Shown piece after piece: positions 10,701 to 17,876 of a DNA stretch of 21,454 nucleotides. The notes beneath the pieces were generated by a model. It saw nothing but the letters and a program-made list of their open reading frames with translations. It was not told the DNA's origin and did no database searches. The DNA lies in assembly GCF_001186125.1 (NCBI RefSeq), contig NW_014040471.1, positions 33,929-55,382 on the forward strand, in the 5' to 3' direction. The translations under genes and the position numbers were made by a program. Numbering within the stretch: the stretch's first letter is position 1; the number at the start of each line of letters is the position of its first letter. This stretch comes from Sphaeroforma arctica JP610 (taxonomy: Eukaryota; Opisthokonta; Ichthyosporea; Ichthyophonida).

Positions 10701-11030
10701 TTGTGTAAGCAAGCCTTTGGCATAAGAATAGATCGTGTTGTGACGCGTTCGCTAGCTAGGTGTAGGTTTTAGCGCGTATTTTGGATTCGAGAAAATATAA
10801 GTACCCTATAGCCTTCTGATTTAATACATCCGTACCTCGTTAAACGTATGCACTTGCTAAATGTTAGCCTCGTCTACACGTCTGCAGGCAAGAAACTGAA
10901 GGACTTTGAGGCAGGACTAGCCAACTATAGCCCTAGTCTCCAGGAGCTCAAAAACAAGGCGGAAGCACTGGCCACCCGCTTCCCAATGCCTGGATATGAC
11001 TGCAAAGACATGACTTACAACACCTTGTAG
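4633..11030 (+). CDS. SHMT: Serine hydroxymethyltransferase, complete nine-exon gene (459 aa)
   Basis: PLP enzyme of one-carbon metabolism: L-serine + tetrahydrofolate to glycine + 5,10-methylene-tetrahydrofolate. Exons: 4633-4700, 5777-5874, 6393-6524, 7058-7218, 7823-8041, 9030-9201, 9886-10052, 10324-10543, 10888-11030; all introns are GT-AG, all junctions stay in frame, and the total is 1380 nt including TAG. Visible family motifs: LIASENF (30-36), NKYSEG (51-56), RYYGG (61-65), GGHLTHG (126-132), DMAHISGL (208-215), [12 protein letters not shown] (232-243) with Lys237 as the expected PLP-binding lysine, QGGPHN (274-279) and GGVRLG (372-377) with Arg375 as the expected substrate-carboxylate arginine. 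Length fits the eukaryotic family (about 450-480 aa). With this start there is no targeting peptide, so the protein should be cytosolic. The ATG is chosen because an in-frame TAG lies at 4624-4626; an upstream leader exon remains possible. Small departures from the common form are SGST for SGSP and PHNN for PHNH. Confidence 0.97.
5415..5664. repeat. 18-bp minisatellite in SHMT intron 1
   Basis: About 14 units alternating between two 18-bp types, CTTGCGTGTGCATATGTA and CATGCGTATGTGTATGTA, so a 36-bp higher-order period is visible on the left. Because 18 is a multiple of three, long open frames appear on both strands (up to 290 codons on plus, 168 on minus); they are repeat artefacts. Confidence 0.9.
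5777..5874 (+). CDS. SHMT: SHMT exon 2 (residues 23-56)
   Basis: Follows a CACCAG acceptor. Encodes [18 protein letters not shown] through NKYSEG, the conserved N-terminal block; Glu55 corresponds to the active-site glutamate of the family. Ends before GTGTGG, splitting Gly56 after its first base. A ten-base G run begins just inside the next intron. Confidence 0.95.
5875..6392 (+). other. SHMT intron 2
   Basis: 518 bp, donor GTGTGG followed at once by a G10 run, acceptor TGTGTAG. No internal gene. A short stretch just before the acceptor (CACCTGGTG) recurs in the duplicated acceptor region of intron 4. Confidence 0.85.
6393..6524 (+). CDS. SHMT: SHMT exon 3 (residues 56-100)
   Basis: Encodes [20 protein letters not shown] through NVQPYSG. 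Leu57 in SEGLPG (animals usually have Tyr) is the plant/amoebozoan form. The YY pair (62-63) is the conserved active-site tyrosine pair. Confidence 0.95.
6525..7057 (+). other. SHMT intron 3
   Basis: 533 bp, donor GTGTGT, acceptor ATCACAG. Contains a TATATGCATATACATATATA-type run near 6728-6751; nothing coding recognised. Confidence 0.85.
7058..7218 (+). CDS. SHMT: SHMT exon 4 (residues 100-153)
   Basis: Encodes the cofactor-domain block from GSTANF through [16 protein letters not shown] to SMPYQ. His128 matches the histidine that stacks on the PLP ring in characterised SHMTs. Ends on a codon boundary before GTGCGC. Confidence 0.95.
7390..7460. repeat. 39-bp tandem pair in SHMT intron 4
   Basis: Two diverged copies beginning CTTGC(T/A)CATATATA and ending in TGTTGTAG, 39 bp apart. 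Each copy ends with a TAG that looks like a decoy splice acceptor. Confidence 0.65.
7741..7822 (+). repeat. 41-bp tandem duplication of the intron 4 acceptor region
   Basis: Copy 1 is 7741-7781 and copy 2 is 7782-7822; copy 2 ends exactly on the AG used to splice into exon 5. Shared core: GCACCTGGTGCC preceded by CCCCTATA-ATG. Copy 1 ends CATACTA instead of CTCCACAG. The joint of the two copies reads TACTAAC (7777-7783), a perfect branch-site consensus about 40 nt before the acceptor. Confidence 0.85.
7823..8041 (+). CDS. SHMT: SHMT exon 5 (residues 154-226)
   Basis: 73 whole codons from [13 protein letters not shown] to QGNAFD, including [11 protein letters not shown] and [10 protein letters not shown]; Asp208 and His211 match the residues that hold the PLP pyridine nitrogen and cofactor. 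The last 72 bases are duplicated immediately downstream inside intron 5. Confidence 0.95.
7970..8091 (+). repeat. 122-bp tandem duplication, copy 1 (end of exon 5 plus start of intron 5)
   Basis: The unit covers the last 72 bases of exon 5, the working donor GTATGT at 8042, and 50 bases of intron ending in a GT run. It aligns with 8092-8213 at a constant offset of 122. Confidence 0.9.
8092..8213 (+). pseudogene. 122-bp tandem duplication, copy 2: fossil tail of exon 5 inside intron 5
   Basis: Encodes [16 protein letters not shown] again, almost unchanged, but the donor equivalent at 8164-8165 is AT rather than GT and no acceptor precedes it, so it should be removed with the intron. By eye the coding-derived part has about 5 differences in 72 bases and the intron-derived part roughly 12 in 50. 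The frame stays open to 8295. Confidence 0.85.
8322..8793. repeat. 42-bp hairpin minisatellite in SHMT intron 5
   Basis: Eleven full units and a partial twelfth at an exact 42-bp spacing (core GCTAC at 8325, 8367, 8409 and so on to 8787). Each unit carries a short perfect hairpin, TGCTAC-TTT-GTAGCA, and most carry a second one, ATCTAAAGAT. Units on the left have TAAAGATTG and those on the right TAACGATAG between cores, so variants are grouped along the array. As 42 is a multiple of three, a 14-residue repeat frame is open on both strands (163 and 208 codons); these are artefacts. Confidence 0.95.
8832..8951. repeat. 60-bp tandem pair in SHMT intron 5
   Basis: Copies 8832-8891 and 8892-8951 differ at one base (8841 versus 8901). 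They begin AATCCACAC and end TACCTACGTAG. Near identity points to a recent duplication. Confidence 0.95.
9030..9201 (+). CDS. SHMT: SHMT exon 6 (residues 227-284), PLP lysine exon
   Basis: Starts after CCCGTAG with [19 protein letters not shown], which carries Lys237, the Schiff-base lysine. It continues through [20 protein letters not shown] and ends before GTATGT, splitting Gly284 after its first base. The insert between IIFFRK and LADLE is very short compared with plant cytosolic forms. Confidence 0.95.
9202..9885 (+). other. SHMT intron 6
   Basis: 684 bp, donor GTATGT, acceptor ATCGGCAG. AT-rich with a short TATATA run near 9263-9281. Frames of about 100 codons on both strands (9292-9594, 9468-9791) show no family motif and are taken as chance. 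Confidence 0.8.
9886..10052 (+). CDS. SHMT: SHMT exon 7 (residues 284-339)
   Basis: Encodes the start of the C-terminal domain: [28 protein letters not shown], then [17 protein letters not shown]. The LWDVRPQ wording matches plant-type SHMTs (LWDLRP) rather than the animal VDLR form. Ends on a codon boundary. Confidence 0.95.
10145..10228. repeat. 28-bp tandem triplet in SHMT intron 7
   Basis: Three diverged 28-bp units starting TACCAAT at 10145, 10173 and 10201, each containing a GTAGTATAC-like core (first copy GCAGTATAG). Confidence 0.85.
10267..10304 (+). repeat. 19-bp tandem pair: duplicated branch-site and pyrimidine tract in intron 7
   Basis: Two identical copies of ACATCCTAACCTCCCTCCC at 10267-10285 and 10286-10304. 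Each supplies a CTAAC branch-site match followed by a pyrimidine tract, 20-50 nt upstream of the CAG acceptor at 10321-10323. Confidence 0.9.
10324..10543 (+). CDS. SHMT: SHMT exon 8 (residues 340-413)
   Basis: Encodes [20 protein letters not shown], then [18 protein letters not shown] with Arg375 (substrate carboxylate). Ends with ACT-G before GTATGT. Confidence 0.95.
10544..10887 (+). other. SHMT intron 8
   Basis: 344 bp, donor GTATGT, acceptor TCTGCAG. No repeat of note and nothing coding apart from a frame read through from exon 8. Confidence 0.85.
10888..11030 (+). CDS. SHMT: SHMT exon 9 (residues 413-459 and stop)
   Basis: Follows a TCTGCAG acceptor. Encodes [13 protein letters not shown] through RFPMPGY and a short tail [10 protein letters not shown] before TAG. 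The FPMPGY ending is the usual SHMT C-terminus; the ten-residue tail beyond it is lineage-specific. Confidence 0.94.
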
Positions 11031-11959
11031 AGAGTTTGGTGTGGTCTTCTGTGCTTCGGTGGTGCAGCGATCGGTACTAAAGCATCGCATGTGCACATGT
11101 GGGCGTGACAATACGCTTGCTTGGGCATGCTTGTGCGATGTCGGTGGCTTTCTCTTTCTTTCTTTGGCTATGAACCTGTGCACGTAAGAAAGAAGTCAAG
11201 TACGTAAGGTATGACACTGGAAGTGCGGAATCACAACTGTTCTTCGACCAGGAGTGGAACGTGATTTGGAAACCCAAAGGCGAAGTAATTATTAGACGAT
11301 TAAACGAATGATTTTTGAATTGTTTTAATGCAGCTTTTGGTTGTGCTTTAAAGAAATGTATTTTGGGTTTTGAAAAGAAAGTACTTCTGAATACCTGAAT
11401 GCGATCGAAAAGAATATACACTTGCTAATTCTAGGTACTATAGTGGATTTTTCCATAGCTGCCTTGCTTCGTTTAGAAAGGTGAAATGATAGTTCGGCAA
11501 GAAACTCTTAAGTGTCAACTGCGAGTGGATATAGATATAGGCAATAATCCCGATACATGCACATGCTATTATACACAATTGAGGTAGAAACTTACAACTA
11601 CACTCTAAATGGCGCGAGAGCTTTCATTTTTCTTTTTCTTTATATAGCGTGTGCTTTTCGTTGTGCTTATAGGCTATCGGCAGCACTGCTAGTCTACAAC
11701 ACAGCCACAACACGGCACTTTAATGTTGCCTACTGCACTCGCAGTAAGTATTTCGGTCTCGCCGATATCCCTAGACCTCTAAGAAAACGTTCGCGATGCA
11801 TGGAAAATAAATTGACAACAAATTGAAATTGCAGCTCATATAGCCTTCACATCGAAGTCTATCACTGAACCTTTGCGACGTGGAGTCATGTATGGCTGCA
11901 TTATTATCACGATGTAGAGCGTTATACACACCTCATTGTAGACATGTGTACTATAGTAA
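11031..11959. other. 3' flank of the SHMT gene
   Basis: Holds the SHMT 3' UTR and the gap to the retrotransposon. The only good AATAAA on the plus strand is at 11806-11811, about 780 bp past the stop, so the true poly(A) site is uncertain. Frames here (minus 11077-11421 and others) show no known motif. Confidence 0.5.
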
Positions 11960-12145
11960 AGAGACACTTTATTATCCCCTCTCCGGAGGGCCTTATATCT
12001 ACCGCTTATGTCGGCTCTTTGGATATTTATAAGTTTCATCTTATTGATGACACCATGTCATTCGGTGTACTGGAGGTTCAGTGTACCGAGCTGTTTGTAT
12101 ATTCGAGATATTTGATTTTTGATGATTTGTTACATCTGGCTGACA
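11960..12145 (-). repeat. Probable 3' LTR segment of the copia-class element
   Basis: Reading on the minus strand, a purine tract (AGGGGAG, 12152-12146) is followed directly by TGTCAGCC at 12145, the arrangement expected of a polypurine tract and LTR start. An AATAAA match lies inside (about 11970 on minus). The outer end of the LTR and any target-site duplication could not be fixed, and no matching 5' LTR was found to the right, so the left limit given is only approximate. Confidence 0.45.
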
Positions 12146-12394
12146 CTCCCCTGAAATCAGTAGATAGATAATATCGAGAATGCAATCAGATATCATCAGT
12201 TATTCTCCCCTGTATTGAATTCCAGGAGGATAGTGTGATACATTGGGAACGATGCTGAGCATTGTCATAGTTTGCCTCGAGTGTGTGAGCCATGCGGTGT
12301 TTTTTGTTAATATATCGGCCTGGTTAGAGAAGGATTTGACATATTCCGCTACAATGATGCCTTGTTCTTAGATCTCCTTGATGTGATGGACGCG

Positions 12395-12520
12395 AATATC
12401 GATATGTTTCAGGTGTTTAGTAGATCATGTGGAGTCAATATCGATATGTTTCAGGTGTTTAGTAGATCATGTGGAGTCAATATCGATATGTTTCAGGTGT
12501 TTGGTAGATCATGTGGAGTC
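12395..12520. repeat. 42-bp tandem triplet within the RNase H region of the retroelement
   Basis: Copies at 12395, 12437 and 12479, nearly identical, built on ATCGATATGTTTCAGGTGTT. They lie over the TKH motif of the RNase H remnant. Low divergence means the expansion came after the element died or late in its life. Confidence 0.93.
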
Positions 12521-12820
12521 AATAGCGTGGATAGCAGACTTGTTATCACATTGAAGTATGGTTGGTGATGCCTGTGGAACCCCAAGCTCAAGTGTGTTGC
12601 GTAGCCATTGGATATGTTTGGCGGCTTTCGACGCGGCAAAGTATTCTGATTCAGCGGTACTCGTGGATAATGACTTCTGACATTTTGATTTCCGAGCTAT
12701 ATGGATGTCGTTGATGCGAAGGATGTATCCGGAAGTAGAACGGTCTTTAAGGTTTTAGGTTGAGAACGGCAAGTAAGTTCAAGATATGGTGTGCCTTAAA
12801 AGATGTGCCTTAAATGTATT

Positions 12821-13157
12821 AAAGGATCCGCTAGGCCGCATCCCTATATTTGCGAGATGGGTTGCTCATGTGACATGCAAGACAATTGAGAACGTTAGTG
12901 ATATCGGGTCTGGCCAAGACGGAGAGATATTTGAACGTATCAATTAGTTTCCTGTACTTGAGTGTAGGAGTAGTTTACTTCCTTCACTATGATAGCTACG
13001 GGGACCGTAGCGTTCAGGCTTCCCTATAAGGGCAGTCGTGGCGAGGACAGGTATTGAGAGTAATTGGATTCTGTGTCGATGGTGTAGGTGCTGGATGACA
13101 GTCGGTCATACAGAACATGTCTTAGGCTTCCCTCACGTGATTCTTCCATTGTCTTGT
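12821..13157. repeat. 337-bp tandem duplication in the retroelement, copy 1
   Basis: Begins AAAGGATCCGC and matches 13158 onward at a spacing of 337. It covers the stretch between reverse transcriptase and RNase H, including the TRP-D/N-I motif common to copia elements. Confidence 0.88.
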
Positions 13158-13456
13158 AAAGGATCCGCAAGGCCGCATCCCTATGTTTGCAAGACGGGTT
13201 GTTCATGCGACATCGACTATTGAGAACGTTAGTGATATTGGGTCTGGTCAAGACGGAGAGATATTGGAACGTACCGATTAGTTTTTTATACTCGAGTGTA
13301 GGAGGAGTTTACTTCCTCCACTATGATAGCTACGGGAACCGTAGCGTACAGGCTTCCCTATAAGGGCAGTCGTGGCGAGGACAGGTATTGAGAGTAGTTG
13401 GATTCTGTGTCGATGGTGTGAACGTGTCTAAGGCTTCCCTCACGTGATTGTCTTGG
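13158..13456. repeat. 337-bp tandem duplication in the retroelement, copy 2
   Basis: Second, somewhat shorter copy of 12821-13157, roughly 85-90 percent alike by eye. Both copies keep the shared end sequence GGCTTCCCTCACGTGATT. Confidence 0.85.
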
Positions 13457-15317
13457 ACTAGGCTTATAGAATCGTTGGTAGTGAGAACTCGGACGCTAAG
13501 GAGCCATTTAGGGTCACCCATATCTTGCAACTGAACTGATATTGTAAAACTGATGATGTAAGCGTCTGATATAGTACGGCCGCAGATGACAAGATCGTCG
13601 ACATACAGAAGGACCACGCAAGACAGGGTATCGTTGTTGGCGATGAAAAGGCATGGGTCGGAAATGGCTTGAACGAACTCTATTGAGAAACTTGCTTTTG
13701 ATGGGTACGAGCCAGAATCTACCAGATTGTTTGAGCCCATACAAACTCGTATTGATAACAAAGATATGATCGTCAGCTAAGCCGATAGTAGTGAAGCCCT
13801 TGGGTGGTCGCATATAGATAGGTTCATCAACGTCAGCTTATAAATACGCAGTATCAACATCCATTTGTTCTACGTGCCAGTTTTGTGATGGGGCGACGGC
13901 GAGGACAGACGAAATGTGTCATGACTGCAAGTAGGTACATATGTCTCCTGATAGTTGATTCCTCTCGCCTGGGCAAATCCACGTGCGCAGAGTCTGGACT
14001 TGTACTTATTGATAACTCCGTCTGAAATTTTGATTTCGAATAATCACCTGCTAGAGACAGTAAATGCATCGTCGGTGAGTTCATTGGATTTAATAGCAGA
14101 TCGTTAGTACCAGATTTCTGGAGGCTGGTAAGTTTGCATGTAATGGACGCACGCCCTGGATCAGCGTCGTCACCGCTTAGTGGTTCGCAGATTTTGGCAG
14201 GCGTAAGGAGGTGTTCATTGAAAGCGGCACCAATAGAGTAAACTTTGTGTACCGTGTCGTTATACATGGCTTGTTGTAGGGTGGGGTTAGCTGGAAACGG
14301 TATATGGGTATCGAGTTATGTTGATTTTGATGCGGAGGTCTGTATCAAGATCGTCAGGTTCATCGTGTGGGCTATGAAGACCTCCTGGAATGTACGTATC
14401 GTGTGATGTCAACTGATTGTCACTGGTACGTGCATGGCGGAGGGCTGCGCGACGATATTGTTGTTTGAAAGAGCGTTGTAGGTGTGCGAGGGCCCGGCGG
14501 TGTTTGGCTCGTAAGGTGAGTTCCTTGAGCGGGATGTCGTCAAGTGTGGTTGTGGACGACAGGAATGAGTGGTGGGTAGAACGTGAGTGAGTATTGGTAT
14601 GAAAAGTGGGAGTGAGGTGGCCGCTATTTTTTATGTCTGTGGTCCAAGTCATGCAATAGGTATGATGATCTGTATTAAACGGTATGGAAGGTGTCGTAGA
14701 GGTGACCGGTGAACTGGTGAAGGTAGGAAGTAGCTGGGGTGTGGTGGTGATGGTGGGAAGCTGTCCTGGTTGGGCTGTGACGGCATAAGGTCTCGCTGAT
14801 TGAGTGGTAGTGAAAGAAGGCTCTCCTGATGGGGCGGTAGCGGCCGAAGGCTCCCCTGGCTGGTCTGTGGCAGAAGTAGGCTCTCTTCCGCGGCGTTGTT
14901 GGCTGTAGAAGGATCCCCTGCCGGCTCGTTGGTGGTAGAAGGCTTCCCTAGGTGGATGTTGATTTTGTTGGTTGAATGTGTTTATTTGTTGTGCACGACT
15001 GTCATTGTGTGGATGTAGCAGAAGACCACAGAGTGCCCAAAAAGTTGGATGTTTGTTAATATGGGTCGGTAATGACGTGTTGATAAGGGTTTCCAAGGAG
15101 TTGCCCGTGGGATGGTGTGTGATAGGTGGGTCCAAACGTCCAGGTTAAAAACATTGCCGAGTCAGCGGGTGCAGTCGATGAAAAAGTTGGAAGAAGGGTA
15201 TTGGTTGAAGTGGGTAGACTTATCATCGAAGTGGTACTGGTATGTAGGTGAGGTGGAGTCAGCGTGACTATCTGAGAGGATACTGGCCGGGGGGGGTAGA
15301 GGTGGTGTCGGCGGAGA

Positions 15318-15395
15318 GTGTTAGCTGAGTGTTATTTCGCGAATCGTTGAAAAAGGGTGTTAGCTGAGTGTTATTTCGGGAATCGTTGGTACATC
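15318..15395. repeat. 39-bp tandem pair in the retroelement
   Basis: Two copies of GTGTTAGCTGAGTGTTATTT and the bases that follow, 39 bp apart and nearly identical, between the integrase remnant and the spacer. Confidence 0.85.
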
Positions 15396-16967
15396 AGTGG
15401 GGGCAGTATCAAAGTGTGGTACTGGGCTATTGCCCACCATAGTACAGGTAGGGGACACGTTGAAGTTGCATTTAATGTCACAGAAGTGACATATTTCCTT
15501 AGCTTTGAAGTTGTAAATGCGACATTCATCATAATATTTTAAAGATTGACGGTCGTATCCTAAATAAATACCAATGTCGGGATCGGGCAATGAAATACAT
15601 CTGACAACCAAGCACGTGTATGTGATTAATATGTGTTGTGGGTTTGATACACCAGAATACCTCTCAGGAAGACATGCTGTCGTCGTCGTTGTGTTTGTTG
15701 AACTGTATTTATTTGGTGAGTGTAGTATCTTGGAGTACCTCCACCCACATACAATCGGGTTGATTGACTTGTTTTAGGTCATGAGACCGTGTATACTCCC
15801 GTTGGTGCGTTGGATGAGACCGTATAGTGCAGGGGTATTGGTAGAGACGAACGTGACCTTGAGGTGTTGTTGCGTGTTGATACTATTAACTGCAGCGGCC
15901 ACATTTGAGATACCGGAGGTTGCTGAGATAGTCCTTGTCAATATCGGTATAGAATTTGTTTGACGTTGAACTTGCGTCGTTCTTGTGTTTCAGAGGATAG
16001 ACGAAGGGCGTCCCGCTATAGGCATCTACGAATTTGATGTTACAAATGTAACCGCTAGGGTGAGCCTGTGTGTATATCTACGTGTAACACTGTGCCTACG
16101 AGTGACAATATTGGTCTACTACAGGCACATGGAAAGCAAAAGTAAGGGCACGGGGGTGTGCGATGGTATCATCTTCGGCGGACATGAGATTGGTGGTCGG
16201 CAGGACGGCATGTGCGACATTGCCGACTCGTACAATGCAAATGCGCCATATTGAAGAACCGGTGGCGGTAATACCATGATCGAGAAGGGTATTGGCTGTG
16301 GTAGTGATAATCTCGACATGGGAATGGAGTTGTTAGAGGGTCTGGATAACAAATCCTTTTTCCTTGTCGAGTTCCTCGAGTGTTTCGCACCATGTCTTTT
16401 TCCGGAATGTAATGTTACCGTAGAGATGTTTTGTAGGTTGGTTCCACGAAGACTGAAATGCGTCAGTGAGTGGTGCGTCCGAAGAAAACTGCAATATGTA
16501 GATACTTGCGCGTTATCGACGGTGGCAAATAGATATGTGATACCGACGTTGCCGAAGGCGTTGGTGACTTGTTGACTGAAGAGTGCCGGATTTTGCATCC
16601 AGTTGTCATGAATGGGTTTCGGTGCCGTTGATATTACTGTTGGCTTGTGTCTGTGTGGACATGTTGTTGTGGCCAAGAGTGGTATGCCAGTCGTTAACCG
16701 TGTTGGTGGTACAATTGGCAAAAGTATAGTGGCCAATGTGGTTGGGCATGCGGTGGAGTAGTGTTGTCGTTGAGTATGTGGCGTTATGTGGCAAGAGTGT
16801 GGTTATGTATTTAATGGAAGTTGACACCGAGTTGTACAGAGAGTATTTTCCGTGTAGCAGAAGGCATGTTAAGGACCTTAACCAAGCACCAGTGCGCCTG
16901 TTTGCGTAGCGGCCGGTTTCCAGGTGTTCGACGCCGTCGGTGGTGAATCGGATGTGGACCATGCCCC

Positions 16968-17109
16968 CTGAACAGAGATGCGGGCCCTGTTTATGATGTA
17001 CAATGAATAGTATTTGTATTTATTATATAGTGACAACCAGGGGAATCATGTGAGGGTAGTAGTTCATGATTTGTATAATCTCCTGATAACAGGGCCCCAA
17101 TTTGTTCAG
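16968..17109. repeat. 142-bp inverted-repeat (MITE-like or foldback) element
   Basis: The left arm begins CTGAACA and contains GGGCCCTGTT (16983-16992); the right arm contains AACAGGGCCC (17088-17097) and ends TGTTCAG (17103-17109). The 10-bp inner and 7-bp outer blocks are perfect, with a few mismatches between. The AT-rich middle has no coding. No clear target-site duplication. It lies at the 5' limit of recognisable retroelement sequence. Confidence 0.6.
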
Positions 17110-17630
17110 TGTGCATACATGTAGTATTGTTGTGGCCAATTTTTCCGCATTTAGTGCTGTGGACAAAGTACCCCAGGTGGAATTTTAGGGCCGGACCAGA
17201 GGACCAGACCCGAGAGAGAAGTTTAGAACCGGACTGGTTAGTGGAATAGAGAATTTAATAAGATAGAAGTGATGACTCATTCAAAAACATAAAGACGGGT
17301 GTTTTCACATCACCCGATGGTAGAAAAAGCTTCGTTCCACATAGGATCGTGATTAATAAATATACTTTAAGCAATTCAACCCCTGAAATTCTTCGCGGCC
17401 TTGAATTCACAAGGAGGAAGTGGTAAACACAATACAGATCCCTGCGTATCGACGCATGTACACAGTGCACAACTATTGGACTTTAGGAGCTTGATGAAGT
17501 TTCTGATGGGAGTATGAATACATTAGATACTCTCGCGATGGACGACAAAATCCCGTGACAACTCTGCAGTGCGTGTCTGTTGCATGAGAGGAATTTATTT
17601 TTCGCCGCCATAGTTGGTCTGACTTACAGT
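17110..17630. other. Stretch without recognised gene
   Basis: Small minus-strand frames at 17255-17470 and 17473-17676 show no known family. It may include further decayed 5' retroelement DNA, but nothing supports that directly. Confidence 0.4.
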
Positions 17631-17876
17631 AAGGCGGTTCCAAGTCGTCGATAAATGTTTCAGGCGAAATACCCAAAACCCCGGACCCTGAACCCTATAG
17701 TTTACCTTTGAAGGAGCCTATTCGAATATTTACTCTCAATCATACACACATGTGGTGTGTACCCTGGTGCACCTACAATAATAAATCAAAGATTCTGGGT
17801 GCGAAGCGAGAAGAGCTCAGACCAAAACAAATGATCGGGGAGTTCGCCTGAACATATAGTGACTTGGAACCGCCTT
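17631..17876. repeat. 246-bp inverted-repeat (MITE-like) element
   Basis: Termini AAGGCGGTTCCAAGTC (17631-17646) and GACTTGGAACCGCCTT (17861-17876) are a perfect 16-bp inverted repeat. Homology resumes inside with TTCAGGCGAA (arms about 40-45 bp). The spacer of about 150 bp has no coding. TA dinucleotides lie at or next to both ends, but a target-site duplication is not certain. Confidence 0.7.

Larger units (their letters stand above)
12146..16967 (-). mobile_element. Decayed Ty1/copia-class LTR retrotransposon (pol remnant)
   Basis: Fossil of a copia-class element lying tail to tail with SHMT. The order on the minus strand is copia-like (integrase before reverse transcriptase): a pre-integrase region with a WHTTLGH-type box at roughly 16640-16960; integrase core near 15900-16130 and its C-terminal GIYLGY-type box near 15450-15610; a Pro/Thr/Ser/Gln-rich spacer at 14287-15135; reverse transcriptase about 13330-14250, with a YKSRL...RGFAQ-type block near 13990 and YVDDLV near 13600; RNase H about 12340-12700 with STAESEY and TKH motifs. 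Gag, protease and a 5' LTR were not recognised. It is broken many times (at least ten breaks by eye) and contains internal tandem duplications, so it is old and inactive. Confidence 0.88.

Noticed and set aside
17752-17850. Short frame MWCVPWCTYNNKSK reminiscent of a THAP zinc-finger start
   Set aside because: Only the first CxxxC-like part is present; the later Cys/His pair and FP motif are missing and the frame is about 33 codons.
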